From positions 620,001 through 684,000 of the forward strand of contig KN832871.1 of NCBI GenBank assembly GCA_000827325.1: DNA of 64,000 bases, given 5' to 3'. Shown one piece after another: positions 10,949-23,900 of this stretch. Made by a program: the position numbers and the translations under genes. Positions within the stretch are counted from its first letter, which is position 1. The number at the start of each line of letters is the position of its first letter. The DNA comes from Oidiodendron maius Zn (lineage: Eukaryota; Ascomycota; Leotiomycetes; Myxotrichaceae). The notes under the pieces were generated by a model that saw nothing but the letters and a program-made list of their open reading frames with translations, made no database searches and was not told the DNA's origin.

Positions 10949-12551
10949 ATGGGTGGAGGATCAGTTTACAGTGATGATGAGGAGGTCGTGAGTTAGTGAC
11001 AAACATATAATAGTTATCGAATTAATCATTAATAGGTTGGAATCATCGATATCGATGACATTCAAATTCACGGTTCATCTCCCAGGCACTACTTCGCTCT
11101 ATTCTCTAATACCCTCAGGTATCGGTGCTACTGACATCGCCAAGCTCAAAGCCAATGGCATTCATACCATTGGCGTATGTTACTCAGATATTTTTTGCCA
11201 GTTCTGCTCAACTTCTCTGTGCTAATTCCATTCTGCAGACTTTACTTTCTACAACTACTAAGAGGCTCCTGAAAATCAAAGGATTTTCTGACGTCAAGGT
11301 CGAGAAAATTAAAGAAGCAGGAAAGAAATCGTCTGTAAGTCACATCACCCTTTCTCACCGCCAGGTCACTCTGATCCTGTCAGCCGAATTTGAGTGGCTT
11401 TATAACTGCTGGTGAACTTGGCCAAATTCGAAAGCGCTGCTTCAGGATCTCCACTGGCAGTAAACAGTTGGATGCTTGCCTGAATGGGTAAGTCCGCAGA
11501 CTTTGCAACGTACAGCATAATTTTAACGTCAATCAGTGGATTCCAAACCATGAGCATTAGCGAGGTCTATGGAGAGTTTAGTATGTTTCATGGTTTGCAT
11601 ATGATTCACTACTGACCTATTAGGATGTGGCAAAACGCAACTCGCCCATACGATGGCCGTTATTGCTCAGTTACCAAAGGTTCCATGAGAAAATTCGATC
11701 AGTATTGATAGTTGTTAACCGTGATTTAGGAAATGGGGGGCGCAGAGGGGAAAGTTGCTTATATCGGTGGGTTTGTATCATGTTTTTCTGATATTGTCTT
11801 AAACGTATACAGATACCGAAGGCACGTTCCGTCCTGAGCGTATACAGGAGATCGCGGAGCGATTCGGCGGTATGCGTAATCCTTGCATTGAGAGCGACGC
11901 TAAGTTTATCAGTTGATCCAGAGCAAGCTTGTGAGAATATTGTCTACGCCCGCGCTCAAAATAGTGAAGTAAGTCCTGAATTGGCGTCTTGTATCAAATT
12001 TCTACTAACTATGTTTAGATGCAAGCTGAACAGCTAGAAGCGCTCTGCCAAAACTTTGCCACAAACGAATATCGACTTCTCATCATTGACAGCGTCATGG
12101 CTCTATTCCGAACTGATTATTCTGGTCGTGGTGAGCTTGCTGATCGCCAACAGGTCCTCAACGCTTTTCTCCGGAGGGCAACGCAGATGGCTGAGGAGTT
12201 CAATCTGGCTGTTTTGATGGTTAGCTTTTATGCACATCTTAATAGGCCTTTAGACTGACATTTGCAGACAAACCAAGTCATGTCGGACCCTGGGGCGAGC
12301 GCTTTATTCGCAGGTGTTGATGGTCGCAAGCCTGCTGGCGGTCATATTCTTGCACATGCATCTACAACACGACTTCTCCTTCGCAAAGGGCGTGGCGAAG
12401 AACGTATAGCAAAGATTGTGGACTCACCTGGTACAGTCTCGCTGGATATATTTGATTTCAAACGCGTTGCTGACCATATTCAGATTGCCCAGAGCGTGAA
12501 GCTACCTACATCATCACGATTGGCGGCATCAACGACCCTGACAAGGCGTGA
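10949..12551 (+). CDS. dmc1: Meiotic DNA recombinase Dmc1 (RecA/Rad51 family)
   Basis: Thirteen exons (10949-10987, 11036-11072, 11119-11174, 11239-11334, 11384-11487, 11537-11580, 11624-11679, 11730-11766, 11813-11869, 11913-11968, 12019-12219, 12268-12430, 12484-12551) sum to exactly 337 codons plus stop. The product has the N-terminal helix-hairpin-helix domain ([34 protein letters not shown]). The ATPase core follows, with Walker A GEFRCGKTQ, Walker [12 protein letters not shown] and the loop-2 region [20 protein letters not shown]. The [10 protein letters not shown] form and the short N-terminus point to Dmc1 rather than Rad51. Dmc1 forms filaments on resected ssDNA and catalyses inter-homologue strand exchange in meiosis. 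It is apparently intact, so the lineage probably retains a sexual cycle or lost it recently. Confidence 0.95.
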
Positions 12552-13071
12552 TCAACAAGATTACTCATGTAACTGCGATTTTGCTACAAAACCCGAGCAT
12601 ATATTTTTATTCCTTTGCATCCATAATATATAAGGAGTTGTCATATGTTTGCCTTTTCGGTCTTCGCAGTTGCTTGGAAGGAAAAAGGCGTTTCCAAATA
12701 TAGCTTTCAATTGACAAATTTAATCTGCTCCCTCTAATATCAGTTAATTCTTATAGCTTATGCGAGATATTCCGACGAGTTACTAATATATTTAGAGCAG
12801 TATAGCTTTAGTTTCTGCTTGTATATCTCGTAGGTTTTGTGCTTGGCCTCGAAAGAAAAAGGGGTTCCGAGACTTACAGTAAGCATACAGTACAACACGG
12901 TGCTGTAAGCGAGTCGCCGATAAGATTAGATTAGATTTCTGCGGACCAAATTTCTTCCCGAGAAACATCAAGCACAAATTAAGCACTTCCAACGAGGAAT
13001 GTATACATATCACCCAAGGGTCCTCAGCGATACAGCAACAGGGCTTACTAAATCTGCGTCGCATATTCAAA
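12552..13071. other. Intergenic spacer between DMC1 and RRP7
   Basis: 520 bases, AT-rich in the first half (terminator side of DMC1) and probably containing the promoter of the Rrp7 gene near 12880-13070. No supported coding frame. Confidence 0.4.
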
Positions 13072-14004
13072 ATGTCGAAATTAGGCGACTACACAATCCT
13101 GCCTATCGCAATCCCTCCATCGTCCGCATTCCCAAAGCCTGCGACCCATACTCTGTATCTCCGCCCTCACGCACCAAAGATACCTACTGATAACGACTCA
13201 CGGAGCCTGTTTGTCGTCAATGTCCCTATGGATTCTACCCCAGCGCACTTCAAGGCAGTCTTTGTGAGCTTAATAGGCGCGGGACGATTCGAATCTATCA
13301 CCTTCGAGCATGAAAATCGACCATCCCGTGCCCCGAATTCCGAAATCGATGTAGCGGTTAAGAAAGGCAAAAAACGCAAGCGGATGACGAACGAAGAAAC
13401 GATTGAGGTGGATGTAGAGCTGCCGCCTGTGTGGGATAGAGAGCTGCGGCGAAGTGGGAGCACCGCGCTCGTGGTGTTTGTTGATCAGAAGAGCGTCGAG
13501 TTAGCCTTAAAGGCTGTACGCAAACTTCACAAATCACACGCGAAACCAGGAAAGTGGCCAATTTGGGGTGAGGGTGTGGAGGATAAAGTCCCTGCGCTAG
13601 GGAGCGCTCGGTACCTAACACATCACAAAATGCGGTATCCTGGCCATGCGATGCTACAAGCGAACATTGATACCTTCATGACGGATTGGAATAAGAGAGA
13701 GGAAGAAAAGACACGATTAACAAAGAAGCAAAGGAATGTTCCAGATGAAGATGGCTTCATCACCGTGACGAGAGGTGGCAGGACAGGACCGGCCAGGATT
13801 GAGGATGCTGAGGCTAAGAGACTGGAGAAAGAAGAGAAGGAGCGGAGGAAACTAGAAGGGTTGAGCGAAAAGCCATTCTATAGGTTCCAGCTACGAGAGA
13901 TTAGGAAAGCAGAGCAGGCAGAGCTAGTCAAGCGATTTGAAGAGGATAAGGCGAGGCTGCTAAGGATGAAAGAAAAGAGGGGCAGGTTTAAGCCGGAGCG
14001 ATGA
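13072..14004 (+). CDS. rrp7: Ribosomal RNA-processing protein Rrp7-like
   Basis: Single exon, 310 residues. The N-terminal half has an RRM-like fold signature (SRSLFVVNVPMDSTPAHFKA ... LVVFVDQKSVELALKAV) interrupted by a basic insert (KKGKKRKRMTNEE). The C-terminal half is a charged helical region ending in the diagnostic Rrp7 tail, with KPFYRFQLREIRKAEQAEL and then RLLRMKEKRGRFKPER. Rrp7 is part of the UTP-C/CURI assembly on the nucleolar small-subunit processome and is needed for 18S rRNA maturation. The C-terminal basic segment inserts near the 3' domain of the pre-40S particle. The length fits the family and the start is the first ATG giving the conserved N-terminus. Confidence 0.92.
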   Translation: MSKLGDYTILPIAIPPSSAFPKPATHTLYLRPHAPKIPTDNDSRSLFVVNVPMDSTPAHFKAVFVSLIGAGRFESITFEHENRPSRAPNSEIDVAVKKGKKRKRMTNEETIEVDVELPPVWDRELRRSGSTALVVFVDQKSVELALKAVRKLHKSHAKPGKWPIWGEGVEDKVPALGSARYLTHHKMRYPGHAMLQANIDTFMTDWNKREEEKTRLTKKQRNVPDEDGFITVTRGGRTGPARIEDAEAKRLEKEEKERRKLEGLSEKPFYRFQLREIRKAEQAELVKRFEEDKARLLRMKEKRGRFKPER

Positions 14005-15933
14005 GTGTGCAATCTCTCGATTGCCCATCTTATTTCAGCATTCCGTTGGCATATATGCCTGATATTAGGTATGTATATTTTTTGACCCATTTTTTATTGC
14101 CTATTATGATGACTCCGCGGGGCCATAGAAGCCAGATTTCCGCCTCCTGGTTCTGTCAGGTTGCCAATTGGTAATGCCTTCAAAAACCGCAATAACAAAT
14201 CTTCTCAATATTGTCTGAAGTTACTTTTGACATCTATTTTCTAAATTTTGAGTGTACGATGGATTATACTGATGGATTTGCTACACCAGAACCGCTCTTT
14301 CAGGCGCATTATCATCCGGACCGGTCAGGCTTATGATTACATGACAACACTTAAGAGTATCCAATAATTGATACTCAGAATTTCTTCTCTTACAACTAGG
14401 CCCGGAGGGTTTCCAGTGTTGAAATACGGACCATTGAGATGTCTCGCAATTGTTTTCGCTTAGCCAGAATCAGATCAGAGATATAGAGATATGATATTAT
14501 TGGGCTCGCTTTGCACCCTCAGAAATTGTCTGATTCGAAACTACTTATTAGCTGCAGTTCTACTTCTATAATCAGTGATTTTGCTCGTTGGCTTGGTTTC
14601 TATTAACGGACTACTAAAGCAAGCTGTACTGTGCTGCACATATATCGCACGCTGCAATCAACGAGTTGGTAGTACTTGCAAAACTTGCAAAATGCTGCTT
14701 GGCTGCCTCAACTGCACATAAAATATCCATCTCTGTCATTCCTCTATTTAATTTTCCACGTATGATTTACAGTCTCTGTGCCGGTCCATACTGTACATTA
14801 CTCATGTTAGTGCGTAGAGATGATCTACTCTATTACGGCTATGTTCACTTCGGTGTTCCTATCTTTCGTTACTCTTATCTTCTAAAAGCTGGGGCTATGC
14901 TCTCATCGAGCTGTGACCTATGAGCGACCCTATTTGAGCAGATTCCTGGGAGCTCGCCCATATAGCAGATCTGCCACTAATTAAATTGAAGCTATTAATG
15001 TTGATTATCAAAAGACTAGGCTAAGGAAGTGGTGAGACGGAGCCTCTCTCGTTACCTAGATGGAAGAATTTATCATTTATGGGTGACATGTATTCAAATA
15101 TTGATCGTATTCCTGGTACTAGGAATGGAGATGCACATATTCGTATCATTTTACACAACGCATCCAGTTGGAGTAACTGTTTCTGAAATGGAGGCAAAAC
15201 AATTTCGCTACTTCTCTTTCTGCCCTCATTTAAGCAACGTGCTTAAGGAAGCTGAACAATACGTGGAAGATTTCCCTACATTGGAATGGCTGTATTTCGG
15301 ACGGCTTCATTTTGATGTGTTTGCTGTTGACAAAAGAACATGCAAGGAACCAAGGAAGCATGCAGTTCTATATTCGACCGTAAGAATTGCTGGCAAACAG
15401 AAGAGAAGTGAGATGTTTGAGAATAAGAATGGTTGGTGATATGGCGTGGCAACTTTTGAGAAGAGTGGGCCTGCTACGCCAAGGAGTTTTGGAGTACTCT
15501 TAGACAATATCTTTCTTCGAGGGCAAAGTAAGCCGCACTTCGTTATCGTTAATTGTTTGTAACACTCCGGTGATACTGCATATGCAATATGGGGTCAAAA
15601 AGGTTTGGTTGAATTAGTTGTTATTGTTCTAAAGGTAAGGCTACCTTAATCCCTAATATATATTCATTGCCCGGTCCGATATTCTTCCTCCCGAATCGTC
15701 GTGTATATGTTGATCCGGTTACCTTGGTTATACATTAATTTAATCATCAGCAAACAACATACGTGTATCAATCATAAATCGGTGCAATATAAGATCTTAT
15801 GTTTCAGGACATCAATCTCCATCTCGATCTGCGGGAGCAATTGAACAAATTAAAACTACGTGCACTATCCAAGTAGCTCTCCGTTACCACCACAATACGA
15901 CCCCAATACGACCCCAGTGCTTATCTATTGGCA
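14005..15933. other. AT-rich gene-free spacer between RRP7 and the ACS-family transporter
   Basis: 1.9 kb with low GC compared with its neighbours. The longest frame (15029-15439, plus) opens only with GTG and encodes nothing I recognise. Runs rich in TA dinucleotides (for example 14460-14660 and 15560-15800) could be decayed repeat DNA, but no terminal repeats or transposase-like frame are visible. It should hold the 3' ends of both convergent genes. Confidence 0.4.
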
Positions 15934-18028
15934 CTAATGCGCAAATCTGAAGTCTAATCTCTTGTTTCCTTCATCTGTCGACGTTTTCAGATATATAATC
16001 CTCTCGTCCTCGGTCATGGCATCCCATTTTCGCGCCTTATATTGATTCCTCAAGACATAATATATTTTGGTTAGTATATAGAATGCAATATTAGTAACAC
16101 ATAGAGCTACTAGCACACGATCTCCGCGCTTGTAGCGTGGAGCGTCGTCGTTTCGGTAGATATTGGAAGCGATAATAGCACCAGCTTGTACAGTCATGTT
16201 GTATAGCGCAGCAGAGACTGTCCGGGAACGAACCGCATTGGAATTGCGTGAGGACCAGGCAACTTGAATTGGGTGTGCTGTAGAAGGGTTAGAAAGATCA
16301 GAGTGTAGTGGATTGGGGCACCATACCAGAGGGGTAGCTGAGGAGTAGACTCATAATTCCAAATGCTTTCCACTTGTTGATCTTGGTAATGTCTACTTTA
16401 TAGATGTAAATTAAGAATGGCAAGGCCCAGATCTGTCCAAAACTAGCAGTTAAGGTTAGTTCGCCTAATATTTCCCCGGCGTAGGTGAGTGCCATCATTG
16501 TTATCATGTGGAAGATTGTGCTGGGGATCACAAGAAGATTTGTCTTGAAAGTATCGAAACCAAGCCCCTTTAGTGTTAGGGTTAGATACTGCGAGGGGGT
16601 AGTCTCGGGGATCTGAAATAAAAGCCCAAGGATATAAATTGGCCAGAGATCATAGTCAAGCATGCTTTTCCATAACAATTTGGGTGTGATTGGCTGTCGA
16701 TTATGCATGCTGCTCTTGTTTGGGTCCTCTCGGATAACCCTATTGACCATGATGATTTCCTCCCTAGTACAGCAATAAGCAATCCATATTCTTCTGAGTT
16801 AGCGGAATTGATTGCATACCGTTCGGTAAACCACCCTTTCTTACCCCTGAGTCTGCTCGAGGTCTGTGTCGGACTTGGCGGCATGAGGATGAATGAAGCA
16901 ATGCCAAATATAAGTGTAAGCAAACCCTACGTATTTGTGATAAGCAACGAAATCTAGAGCACAACCATAGTCGTACACACCTCAATAAGGAATAACCAGC
17001 GCCATCCAGCGTACTTATGGTAGCCCCGGAGATGGAGAAGTCCATACGCAAGGAAAGCAGCTATAACGTCGGAAAAAGACATAGCAGTCCAGAAGAAGCC
17101 CAATCGAAGAGAGAGCTCATGATGTTTGTAGAAGTACGAAAGATACAAGATAATCTGCATGAATTATCAGCTCCCGAGTGGAATTCAGATATCGATTTTG
17201 AGCACTAACGTCAGGAATAAAACCACCTTGTAATATACCCAACAAGGCTCTACAAGTTAGAAAGCTTGCTCTGCCACTCAACCAAAACTGGGCTGACGCA
17301 ACGAGAGACCAAACCACCATCTGGGTAGGAATCCAACGATCTGGGCCCATCCATTTGGATACAAGTTGAGAGGGCAACTCGGCGCACAGAAATGCCAGTT
17401 TGAAGACAGTGTTCCCCATATTGTAGTCTATATTCCGTTAGGCCTCAATTTTAGCTAATCGACATGGGCGACCATAATACCATTGGTGTTCATTTTCAAG
17501 TCCGACAAGAAATTATCAGTCAAAGCTTGATTAATGTTCGACCGGTCAAGCTCAAGTGCCATGAACATAATGCATGCCCAAACCTAATAATTTGAGGATT
17601 AATATCCTGACTGGGATGCACAGAGAAGATCATACCATAATCTTCCAGTCAATCTTCCTAATCAGCCGATTTTCCTCTCCCCAGGTCCATCTGGCAGAGG
17701 GATCAACCCGATGTCGATTTTCCCACGTCGCTGGAGGCCAGTATTGCAATGCAGTATCCGGATCATCAAAGACTGAAGGCTGCGTTGCGATGGCGTCGGG
17801 GTCGTAGGTCTTTCCGCGCTGAAACCAAAATCGTTTCTCTTCCAAGGGTGCCCCAAGGGGAGGTATTTCTTCCGAAGTGGTTGTAACGATACTTACATTC
17901 GCACCTTTCTTTTCGTGTGCGATGTTTTCGAGGGATCCACGCTGTGGGGAGCTACCTGATGGTGAGCCAGCTGTAGGCGCGGTGGAAAGAGTAGGAGTAA
18001 CATTGGGCTTTGCAAGGGCGATCGACAT
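15934..18028 (-). CDS. MFS anion:cation symporter (Dal5/Tna1/Soa1-like) permease
   Basis: Seven exons (17636-18028, 17481-17583, 17210-17427, 16981-17154, 16820-16926, 16327-16763, 15934-16277) sum to 591 residues. A ~120-residue hydrophilic N-terminus leads to [20 protein letters not shown], the family start (helix 1 and the ELDRSN motif). Also present are [45 protein letters not shown] and, late in the chain, [20 protein letters not shown] followed by [15 protein letters not shown]. These are hallmarks of the fungal ACS subfamily (TC 2.A.1.14), which imports allantoate, nicotinate, pantothenate, sulfonates or other organic anions at the plasma membrane. The C-terminal block resembles the Soa1 (YIL166C) branch, but substrate cannot be told from sequence alone. 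Confidence 0.88.
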
Positions 18029-19030
18029 TGTTATCGTGCATCGACTATTGAAATCGGAATGCCAGAGCGGATGAGAAACTGGCTAAGTTTTTATAGACCA
18101 CCAACCCGACCCCCATGGCACTTCGAGCAGAACTGTCGTTGATCCACTATCCCGCCAAGCTGGTGGGACAGGGTAGCGGGATGCAGGATTCGTGATCTGG
18201 GGGTAGAAGTGCAAACCACTTGGCTAAGATAGAGGCGTATCTCTATCTCTATCGTCGTGCAGGCACAGCACTCCAGATATCACTGCATGCCGATACTCCG
18301 CCAAGCCGTCACCATCATGGCGACTTCAAAGGAGGTACTCGCGTCATTATATTCCCGTGGGGGGCAAATAGGCTCATAGTGTACTGACGATTGTGTAGGC
18401 ACATGCACTCAATGTGTGGAATATGGGACGTTGGTATGCAGAGCTACATCACCAAATCCTCATCACATATTGCTCATTGTGGCTGCCGTGGATTTGAGCT
18501 CGAGACTGGATAGATAAGTAGACTCCCTGCTTACTGAACATATATCAAGCCGCCATTGCCTCATTCGGACCCAAATCTCTATCTCCATTATCATTCTCCC
18601 TGACAAGCCTCTTTCCCGTCTCACACGCCACCGCCATGGAATATCTCACAATCATCCCTACGTGATAGAAGAAATGCTGTGACCAGCCTCACCTGTTAGG
18701 TTTGTCTCTGGGATGGCAATCTCAGAAAAAATTGTACAGACTGGCACGGATGTCAATTCTAATAATACTTATCTATCGTTTCTATTCAGAGAATCGAGAA
18801 CGAGATGCTTCAAGGAGAAACAATCCTTAGCGACGTGATTAGCAGGTCATGTGATTACAAGCACACGTGATACTGTAGTCCCTGCTCGTCGCCGACCTGC
18901 AATCCAGCTCTCGCTTAGCTTGTGCGGGGCCAAAAGTTCGCACACAAAATAATTACAACTCTTGGAGGAAAACGACAACGACAACACAACCTCAACTCCA
19001 ACTCCAGCACAGTGCGGCCAATCATTCAAG
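18029..19030. promoter_or_regulatory. Divergent promoter region between the ACS permease and RPL5
   Basis: 1 kb separating a minus-strand transporter and a plus-strand ribosomal-protein gene, so both promoters lie here. The RPL5-proximal part (about 18940-19030) contains an ACGACAACGACAACAC-type CA-rich leader typical of fungal ribosomal-protein genes. No coding frame is supported. Confidence 0.45.
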
Positions 19031-20148
19031 ATGGTAAGTTAATCTAACATTCCAGCCTCTACTGTATAGTAGAGGCTATTCACAGTATCTGCCATGGAAC
19101 CTCCTCGCTCGAGCAAGGCTTAGAAATGAGCCTTTGAGTCTATAGCAAGATGTTCGGAGCACTCTGAAATGCCAATTGCTGACTCGACAATGTTTTACTA
19201 GCCTTTCACCAAGCTGGTCAAGAACTCTGCGTACTACAGGTGAGACTCTTCTCTCCCTTCAAGGCTTACCAGGCTCTAAACCTTCCCAGTCGCTACCAGA
19301 CCAAGTACAAGCGCCGTCGTGTTGGAAAGACCGACTACTATGCACGCAAGCGTCTCATCACTCAGGCCAAGAACAAATACAATGCGCCCAAGTACCGCCT
19401 CGTTGTCCGATTTACCAACCGTGACATCGTCATGCAGATCGTGACCGCCGAGATCGCTGGTGACAAGGTTTTCTGCTCAGCCTACGCTCATGAACTTAAG
19501 GCCTATGGCATCGAGCATGGCCTTACTAACTGGGCCGCCGCATACTGCACTGGTCTCCTGATCGCCCGCCGTGTCCTCAAGAAGCTCGGCATGGACGAGG
19601 AGTTCGAGGGTGTTGAGGAAGCCGACGGAGAGTATAAGCTGACCGAGGCCTCTGAGGAGGGTGAGGGACGCCGACCATTCAAGGCCTTCCTCGACGTTGG
19701 TCTCCACCGCACATCTACTGGCGCCCGTATCTTCGGTGCTATGAAGGGTGCATCCGACGGGGGCATTCTCGTACCCCACTCTGAGAACCGCTTCCCCGGC
19801 TACGACATGGAGACCAAAGAACTCGACCCCGAGGTCCTCCGCAAGTACATCTTCGGCGGACACGTTGCCGAGTACATGGAAACCCTGGCCGATGATGATG
19901 AAGAGCGATACAAGTCCCAGTTCCAAGGCTATATCGATGATGAGATCGAGGCTGATGGGTTGGAGGAGCTGTATCAGGAGGCGCACAGACAAATCCGCGA
20001 AGACCCCTTCAAGAAGGTTGAGGGCGCCGCGCCAAAGAAGTCCAAGGAGGAGTACAAGAAGGAGTCGCTCAAGTACAGGGGCCGAAAGTTGACGCGGGAG
20101 GAGAGACTGGAAAAAGTCAAGGCGCGCATTGCCGAGCTCAGAGAATAG
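19031..20148 (+). CDS. rpl5: 60S ribosomal protein uL18 (Rpl5)
   Basis: Three exons (19031-19033, 19202-19239, 19290-20148) give 299 residues. The product runs MPFTKLVKNSAYYSRYQTKY, KRRRVGKTDYYARKRLITQ, NKYNAPKYRLVVRFTNRD, with the uL18 core TNWAAAYCTGLLIARRVLKK, FLDVGLHRTSTGARIFGAMK and PHSENRFPGYD. It ends with the eukaryotic helical tail (SLKYRGRKLTREERLEKV). Rpl5 binds 5S rRNA together with Rpl11, Rpf2 and Rrs1 and brings the 5S RNP into the 60S central protuberance. The first exon consists of only the ATG, followed directly by GTAAGT and a 168-nt intron, an arrangement common in highly expressed fungal ribosomal-protein genes. Codon use is strongly C-ending in exon 3, as expected for high expression. 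Confidence 0.97.
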
Positions 20149-20982
20149 ATAGGGCGTTATCGTTCCTGACATTAGTAGATAACGGCCTGAGCATGCTCAA
20201 TGATTCCCCCCACAGAGCCTATGAGAATATGTGATTCTGATCCCCCATGACGTTCGTGAGCCTCCTAAGGGGCAGCTACCGTGGAGCCTAGAGCCTAAAG
20301 TCCTGAGCCCGAACCCAGAAGCTCGAGCGCCAACGTCAGCACCATATCTCTAAGCTCGTACTGTCCCTCCGGTCGCGGTGACACAGCATGGACCGTTTAA
20401 ACGTCGACCAATAGCGCCAAGCCCGAGACTCTGTTTGAAATCAGATCACCGGAATTGCATTTTCGGTCATATCTATTGAGGGCAGCATTTGCTTTCAGCA
20501 GCACCAACATCAGTCAAACGCCTAGGAACCCAAACCCGCCAGAAGCGAGCTGTAGGAGTGGAGGCGACTTTTCCGCAAGTAAGCGGGTCCCAGGAAGAGA
20601 TCGCACTGGACTTGGTATAGGTCATACGTGAGCACGAGGACGAGAGCACCCGCTCTGGACTGAGGCAAGTCCCTTTTACCAGTGCTGACACTGCATCACA
20701 CATACAAATTGCGACGGATTACAAAACCCCCGTCCTCCCGATATCTTCCTAACGCCTACGTATCTAGCAGCTTCCACTGCGCACATAGATATCACTCGGC
20801 CCTGTGTCTTCGAGCGTTACCCTCTCCCCGCGATGGCCGTATCCCAGATCTGGTAGGGTTGCGCGCCCCCGCTTCTTGTGCTGGCGTCACTGGGGTATAA
20901 CAACATCGACGGAACTACTCCCTTCACTGCGCTCTTTGCTCGCACACCACCACTGTACCTGGAAAAGGCCCATCACCTGGTG
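20149..20982. promoter_or_regulatory. Intergenic region between RPL5 and the LRR protein gene
   Basis: 0.8 kb with the RPL5 3' end and the promoter/leader of the LRR gene. Short open frames exist on both strands, but none has a recognisable product. Confidence 0.35.
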
Positions 20983-23900
20983 ATGGAGTCGGTACACGGC
21001 GTGGACGTGTCATGGATGACACAGAGGACCAATAATTCTCAGAAAGGTGAGTAGAAAAGTGGCTTTGGTGACTGTGGAGTCGAGGCCCCTCCGATGACCC
21101 TCTCTGCAAGGATCCCAGGCTAAAGATTACTTGAACGCTTGTAGATATACCGTCCAAAAGCCCTCGCCATCATCATGAATCGCAGCCTCTTCAGTCCCTG
21201 CCGCCGATTCCAGTAGACAAGACGCCTGCACCGGCACAGAATGGACACGCCCAAAAGCCAGCGGAGGCGGCGGCAACACCCCCGAAGCCTACTCCAACTC
21301 GACCTGGATTGAAGGGCAGTCCAGGAACATCGCCCTCACCTCCACGAAGGCCGTCTTGGCTCTCGAGTATCTCATCTAAATTCTCCTCTTCGCCGTCCCC
21401 GGCATCGCACAACAACGGTACGCCTCCTCCCTCGAGTCCGCAAATACCCGTCCTCGAACCAGTTCCGGAGCCTGTTGTCCCTGCTGGACCACAGGCACCC
21501 AAAAATGTCATGTTGCCGCATGGAGCGAAGGGCTCAGGCGATGAACCGTACACGCCCGCGCCAGTTAAATCAACACAGGGGAGCTTCTTGCAGAGCGCCT
21601 TCCGTCGGCTGTCATCATCAACTACATCCAGTGGACATTCATTTGCAGGGAATAAGGCATCACAACATGGACTGTGTCAGCGTGTGGTACTAAATGTTGA
21701 CCAACATCGCGAGCGATGTCAGATCTCTGAATTGAATCAGTCAAAATTACGAAGGGTGGCATTCTGTGTTGATGTCGAGATCGCGAGTGGGCCGCACTAC
21801 GATGATGATGGCGCCGACTTTCCGGAACTGGACAAAGCGATAAAGGACAAGAAACGATTGTTGGAGAAGGGAGAGGGCGCGGCTTTGAAAAACCCAGAAG
21901 CTTTTAAAGAAGAGAAGGTTGATACTACAGCGAACAAGCTTTCTGAAACACTTTTACCTGCTGAAGTTGGAAAAGGTACCGCGGAAGCGAAGGATTCTCT
22001 CCCAATTAGCGAGAAGGACACAACCAAGAAGAAAGAAAAGAAAAAGCGAAGTGAAGAGGAGAGGAAGGCAAGGAAGGAAAAGAAACGGAAGCAAGCCGAG
22101 GAAAACGGAGCTATACCAGTTGAGGTTGTCCGAGAAGCTGCGAATAGGAGCGATAGCTCTGGTGGCAGCAACGGTGGATCAAGGACGCCAAAGAGCCAAG
22201 CTTCTCCTACAACAGACCCGGTTCGGATATATCGGCGATGCTGTCAACTGCGCGAAACGCCTATACTGAAGAGGATCACCGAGCAACTGAGCGCTTCTGT
22301 TGCTGCTGGTGGCCCGGTTGGTGTAGTCGTCAAGTTGGATCTCACCGGATATCCGCTCCATCTTCCAGATCTCGTCACCCTAGGAGACTACCTAGCCGTT
22401 GTGGCAGTAAAGGAATTGATACTAGAGAATTGTGGACTTACCGACGAAGGCGCTCGAGTCATTCTCGCTGGTCTACTCGCTGCCAAACCTATCGATTATC
22501 CAGGGCGGAGGTCACGACACCAGGAAAAGGATGGTGAAGTGGTTCAAGGGGGATTCGTAGAGCGTCTGGTTCTCAAGGATAACCCCAAGATTGGTCGAGA
22601 TGGCTGGCGGCACATTTGTCTATTTATTAACATGTGTCGGACTCTAAAGTCACTCGATGTCTCGAAGCTGCCCTTCCCGCAACCTCTTGCGCAACCTCTA
22701 GCACAACCAGCTGCCCATGTTCCAGCCCCTCATGCCCCAGCTTCGCATACTCAAACTCACCACGCACAAACGCCAAACGGCCATCTCACCCGCACAAGTA
22801 GCACTTCTAGTGCAGATATCGAACTCTCACAGCTTCTTGCCAAAGCCATAGGAGAACGTCTAGCAGGAAGCGAATTCGAATTGTTCGTCCTGGCCGAGTG
22901 TGGACTTACTACAGATCAACTGGGAGACCTTGTTGACGGGTTCATCAAGTCAGGCTTGCGGCGTCTCGGTTTAGCAGGCAATAACATATCGCCAGAGGGC
23001 ATGAAACACATTTCCCGGTACATCCGAGAAGGCAATTGCGAGGGCCTGGATCTTGGCGGCAACAACCTGAAAGACCAGCTAGGGACTATCGTCGAAGCTT
23101 TGAACGAGCATTGCAGCCTCTACGCCCTTAGCCTTGCCGATTGCAATCTCACGCCTAAGTCGTTATGGACCCTGTTCCCTGCTCTCGCGAAACTGAACAA
23201 TTTCAGATTTATCGACTTGTCACAGAACCATGACTTATTCGAGTCGAACCCTAGTGCTCTATCCCTTCTTCGACGGTATGTAATAATTTTCTTCTTCCGC
23301 TTGCATTTCTCAGCGTCTGCCCTATTTACGCTCGAGATTTATGAGAATAGTCAGCATTTCCTTATGTCATCATACTATCCTTACACTTTACTTGCATGCT
23401 CCTCTAAGATCTAGCATTTTCTGCCTGAGATATCCTGGAGTCGCTTATCTCGTGGGTTTGCTTTGCAATCTTGCGTTTAATAAAGTCCCAGAGGGTTGAC
23501 GCGTGCTGACATAATTTCAGGTACCTCCCGAAGATCCGAATGCTGAAACGAATCCACCTAGCAGATGTCTCCATGACACCTGAGCAAGCTATAGCCCTTG
23601 CGGAGATCCTTCCTGACACGCCAAATTTGGCTCACGTCAACATAATGGATAATCCCAAGTTGGTTGCCTTGGCAAATGCCAAGGGTGAAGCCAATCAGGA
23701 GGAGGCTTGTGCCCTGTATGCGTCACTCATGGCTGCTGTGCGCGTGTCGAAAACAATTATTTGCATCGATATTGAAGTGCCATCTAATGATTCTAGTGAG
23801 GTCGTCAAAGCGTTAGCCAAGCAGGTGGTGGCTTACTGCTTGTGGAATATGGAGCGTGGCGCAGTTGCTGAGATCAGCCAAGTAGTTTCCTCGGTATCAG

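Noticed and set aside
15029-15439. 136-codon frame in the spacer after RRP7
   Set aside because: It opens with GTG, lies in AT-rich non-coding sequence and gives no recognisable protein. The nearest in-frame ATG would leave an even shorter unknown product.
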